Part shown: in pieces, positions 5,433 to 7,388 of the stretch
How the letters are laid out: every line of letters begins with the position of its first letter
Numbering within the stretch: the first letter of the stretch is position 1
From: JAKEGK01 sp036507695
GTDB taxonomy: Bacteria; Pseudomonadota; Gammaproteobacteria; SZUA-152
Assembly (NCBI GenBank): GCA_036507695.1
Contig: DATCIR010000102.1
Coordinates: forward strand, 1 to 7,388
Reading direction: 5' to 3'
Length of the DNA: 7,388 nucleotides
Made by a program: the position numbers and the translations under genes
Notes under the pieces: model-generated
Seen by the model: only the letters and a program-made list of their open reading frames with translations
Told to the model about the DNA's origin: nothing
Databases searched by the model: none

Positions 5433-6944
5433 GTGGCAAAACTTGACGAATCCGTTTCCAATCTTGATCTGGCTGTCAATCATACCGACACCACGCAGCC
5501 GCTCTACTCCCGCTATTCCGAGCTTAATTATCTCGACCGCTTTTTGTTGGAAGACGATGATGAAAAAGCGCTAAAAATCTGGCTGAAGCAATTCAACCTG
5601 CATAAAAAGTTTCAAACCAAACAGCAGGTGCGTTCCGCGCTGTTACGAGAAATCGCCAACCTCGATCACCTCATTGGCCGACAACTGGATGAAATTATTC
5701 ACCATCCCCGGTTCCAGGCCCTGGAAGCATCCTGGCGGGGACTCTGGTACCTCGCGCATCAACACAATGATTCGGATCAGGTTAAGATCAAGATATTAAA
5801 CATCACCTGGCGGGAAGTGACCAAGGATATTGGTAAAGCCATCGAGTTTGACCAAAGCCAGCTGTTTAGAAAAATATACAACGACGAGTTTGGCATGCCG
5901 GGGGGCGAACCCATTGGCGCCCTCATCGGTGACTACCAGGTTACTCATCGTCCTACCGACACGCATCCCTATGATGATATCGAAACCCTCACCGGGCTTT
6001 CACAAATTGCCGCGGCGTCTTTTGCGCCGTTTATCGCCAATGCTTCGCATGAGCTGTTTGGGGTTGACGGCTTTGGCCGGCTGTCGATGCCGCAGGATTT
6101 TGACAAGATATTTTCCCAGCAGGAATATATCCGTTGGCGCGCTTTTCGCGACCAACCCGACTCGCGTTTTGTCGGACTCACCCTGCCCCGTATCCTGATG
6201 CGGGAACCTTACCGCACTCAATTGTCACCCTTGGGTGGTATCCTCTACAAGGAAGATACCAGCAACACCGGCAAGTACTTATGGGGTAACAGCGTATACG
6301 CCTTCGCGGGAATCCTGGTACGTGAATTCGCGGCCATTGGCTGGTTTGGCCATATTAAAGGCGTGCCGCGCGGCCAGTTGGGCGGTGGATTAGTCAACAA
6401 TTTACCAACGGTATATTTTGAAACCGATGCCAAAGGCATCGCCCGGAAAATCAAAACCGACGCCTTGATTACCGACAAGGTTGAGCGGCAACTGGCTAAC
6501 CAGGGATTCATACCCCTATGCCAGTGTTACGATACGAATCTGGCCGCGTTCTACAGCAACCAATCGGTGCAAAAACCGCAGCTCAGCAAGGTTGCGCTGG
6601 CCAGCACCAACGCGCGTTTATCCACCATGTTGCAGCATATTTTATGCAGCGCGCGTATCGCTCATTACCTCAAGGTCATCATCCGGGACAAAGTTGGTTC
6701 ATTTATGACCGCCCGCGCCTGCGAGGACTATCTTCAACACTGGATTAACCGTTACACTACGGGGCGGGATGATCTGGACTGGAATGAGCAGGCGCGTTAC
6801 CCTTTACGGCAAGCGGTTGTGGAGGTAAAAAACTATCCCGGTAAACCCGGCGCGTTTCTTTGCGTGATGCGCCTGAAGCCGCATTATCAGCTGGATGACA
6901 TGATTTCCGAACTGGAACTGGTCACGGAGCTGGCGCAAGCTTAG
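5433..6944 (+). CDS. Second TssC-like sheath protein (ImpD type)
   Basis: This is a full-length 503-residue paralog of TssC. It keeps HPRFQALEASWRGLWYL (residues 91-107), AIEFDQSQLFRKIYNDEFG (136-154), GGEPIGALIGDYQV (157-170), WRAFRDQPDSRFVGLTLPRI and a C-terminal LKPHYQLDDMISELELV. The first ~60 residues differ from TssC and contain LDRFLLEDDDEKALKIWL (33-50), a feature I associate with ImpD-type proteins. An ImpC plus ImpD pair is known from the Rhizobium imp locus and other T6SS clusters; the function of the second copy is not well established, and it might modify the sheath or serve a baseplate-proximal or regulatory role. The start is GTG at 5433: an in-frame TAA at 5418-5420 excludes anything longer, and no in-frame ATG follows for about 150 codons. 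The Shine-Dalgarno is poor (AAAGAA). It is separated from tssC by the inserted element. Confidence 0.93.
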   Translation: MAKLDESVSNLDLAVNHTDTTQPLYSRYSELNYLDRFLLEDDDEKALKIWLKQFNLHKKFQTKQQVRSALLREIANLDHLIGRQLDEIIHHPRFQALEASWRGLWYLAHQHNDSDQVKIKILNITWREVTKDIGKAIEFDQSQLFRKIYNDEFGMPGGEPIGALIGDYQVTHRPTDTHPYDDIETLTGLSQIAAASFAPFIANASHELFGVDGFGRLSMPQDFDKIFSQQEYIRWRAFRDQPDSRFVGLTLPRILMREPYRTQLSPLGGILYKEDTSNTGKYLWGNSVYAFAGILVREFAAIGWFGHIKGVPRGQLGGGLVNNLPTVYFETDAKGIARKIKTDALITDKVERQLANQGFIPLCQCYDTNLAAFYSNQSVQKPQLSKVALASTNARLSTMLQHILCSARIAHYLKVIIRDKVGSFMTARACEDYLQHWINRYTTGRDDLDWNEQARYPLRQAVVEVKNYPGKPGAFLCVMRLKPHYQLDDMISELELVTELAQA

Positions 6945-7104
6945 CGGTTAGCATACATTTAGCGGAAATTATTCATTCAGGAAAGACCGGGTGTTGAATG
7001 TTCATTAAAACGTTAAATAATTACCCATTCATAAAAAAGATTTTACACAATGATCACGCACTATTACTCTTCATGCATTCTTGGGGCTACGCAGGCAGGC
7101 GGCT
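6945..7104. other. AT-rich spacer after the second tssC-like gene
   Basis: No gene is visible. ATTCA/TGAAT words recur (CATTCA near 6972 and TGAATG near 6995 form a loose inverted repeat), but there is no GC-rich stem with a T-run, so no terminator is called. TTTACA at 7042-7047 could be a -35 element, but no good -10 follows at the right distance. Confidence 0.4.
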
Positions 7105-7388
7105 ATGGAAATCTTAGTTAAACCCTCGGGCGACAAACAATTTGTGATTTTGCAGCGCGCGTCACAGCCGTCCGCGGAGTACGCCGCGTGGCGTACCTTG
7201 AACGCCCAGGATCCACGGCTGCACCGGGAACTCGCCGCCGCGCTGCGAAATGATCACGACACCTTGGCAAAAATCGCCCGTTATGATGGTTTTCAATCCG
7301 GACAGCAGCACAATCCGGAACATATGGCCACTAAACTGCTCAGCAACGACAAGCTGGTCGTCCGCTACCAGGCGTCGGAACCGCGCAC
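7105..7388 (+). CDS. Unrecognised protein next to T6SS genes, C-terminus cut by window edge
   Basis: Ninety-four codons are visible and the frame is open to the window end. The product begins MEILVKPSGDKQFVILQRAS; it has no signal peptide or membrane segment in the visible part. It does not resemble the starts of TssE, TagJ/ImpE, TssF or Hcp, the genes often found next. Residues ~51-88 (DTLAKIARYDGF, then HNP, then NDKLVVRY) recall a LysM repeat in spacing (DTL, IA, G, NP, KLVV), but the match is loose. Codon use looks like that of its neighbours. The start is ATG at 7105 with a modest AGG site 5 bp upstream; TTG at 7081 is an in-frame alternative, and an in-frame TGA at 7051 limits extension. 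It could be an accessory T6SS protein or an effector; the sequence does not decide. Confidence 0.7.
   Translation, partial: MEILVKPSGDKQFVILQRASQPSAEYAAWRTLNAQDPRLHRELAAALRNDHDTLAKIARYDGFQSGQQHNPEHMATKLLSNDKLVVRYQASEPR

Noticed and set aside
5028..5483. Minus-strand ORFs of up to 151 codons across the element
   Set aside because: They are antisense to the repeats and to the start of the second tssC-like gene, with Cys/Ser/Arg/Leu-rich compositions typical of shadow frames.
5179..5574. 131-codon ORF starting in the element and running into the second tssC-like gene
   Set aside because: Its first half is just the translated hairpin repeats, its second half reads tssC-like sequence in the wrong frame, and it has no recognisable domain.

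Overview
This window is part of a chromosomal type VI secretion system (T6SS) locus. The protein families and the mid-range GC content of the genes suggest a gammaproteobacterium, but I cannot name the genus from sequence alone. The core genes run rightwards in the order tssA, tssB, tssC, then a second full-length tssC-like gene of the ImpD type, as in the Rhizobium imp cluster. A partial gene for an FHA-domain T6SS protein (TagH/Fha) runs leftwards off the left edge. A partial gene of unknown function starts at the right edge.

Layout: 1-670 (minus strand) is the FHA-domain protein, which keeps its N-terminus and loses its C-terminus at the window edge. 671-1730 is a roughly 1 kb AT-rich divergent intergenic region without a credible gene. 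It holds several inverted repeats, two short tandem repeats, a cluster of GTTAC/GTAAC words and weak sigma70-like promoter candidates. 1731-2825 is tssA, 2893-3414 tssB and 3411-4898 tssC, with tssB and tssC overlapping by 4 bp (ATGA). 4899-5432 is an unusually long gap inside the operon, largely filled by a non-autonomous mobile element at 5037-5340 flanked by CTAG on both sides. 5433-6944 is the second tssC-like gene, which starts with GTG. 6945-7104 is a short AT-rich spacer. From 7105 to the end is an unrecognised, truncated ORF.

How the genes work together: TssB and TssC build the contractile sheath, TssA acts in assembly and priming of the tail, and TagH-type FHA proteins take part in threonine-phosphorylation control of assembly in known systems. 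The ImpD-type TssC paralog is a frequent but poorly understood companion of TssC.

The most unusual observation is inside the mobile element. Its + strand, which is the strand co-transcribed with the T6SS genes, contains six consecutive short hairpins. Each has a GGA in its loop, and stem bases change in a compensatory way between units. Three carry CANGGANG, and one reads CACAAGGATGTG, which closely matches the high-affinity CsrA/RsmA site. This looks like an array of CsrA/RsmA-binding hairpins carried by a MITE inside a T6SS operon. The structure is seen in the sequence; the regulatory role is inference.
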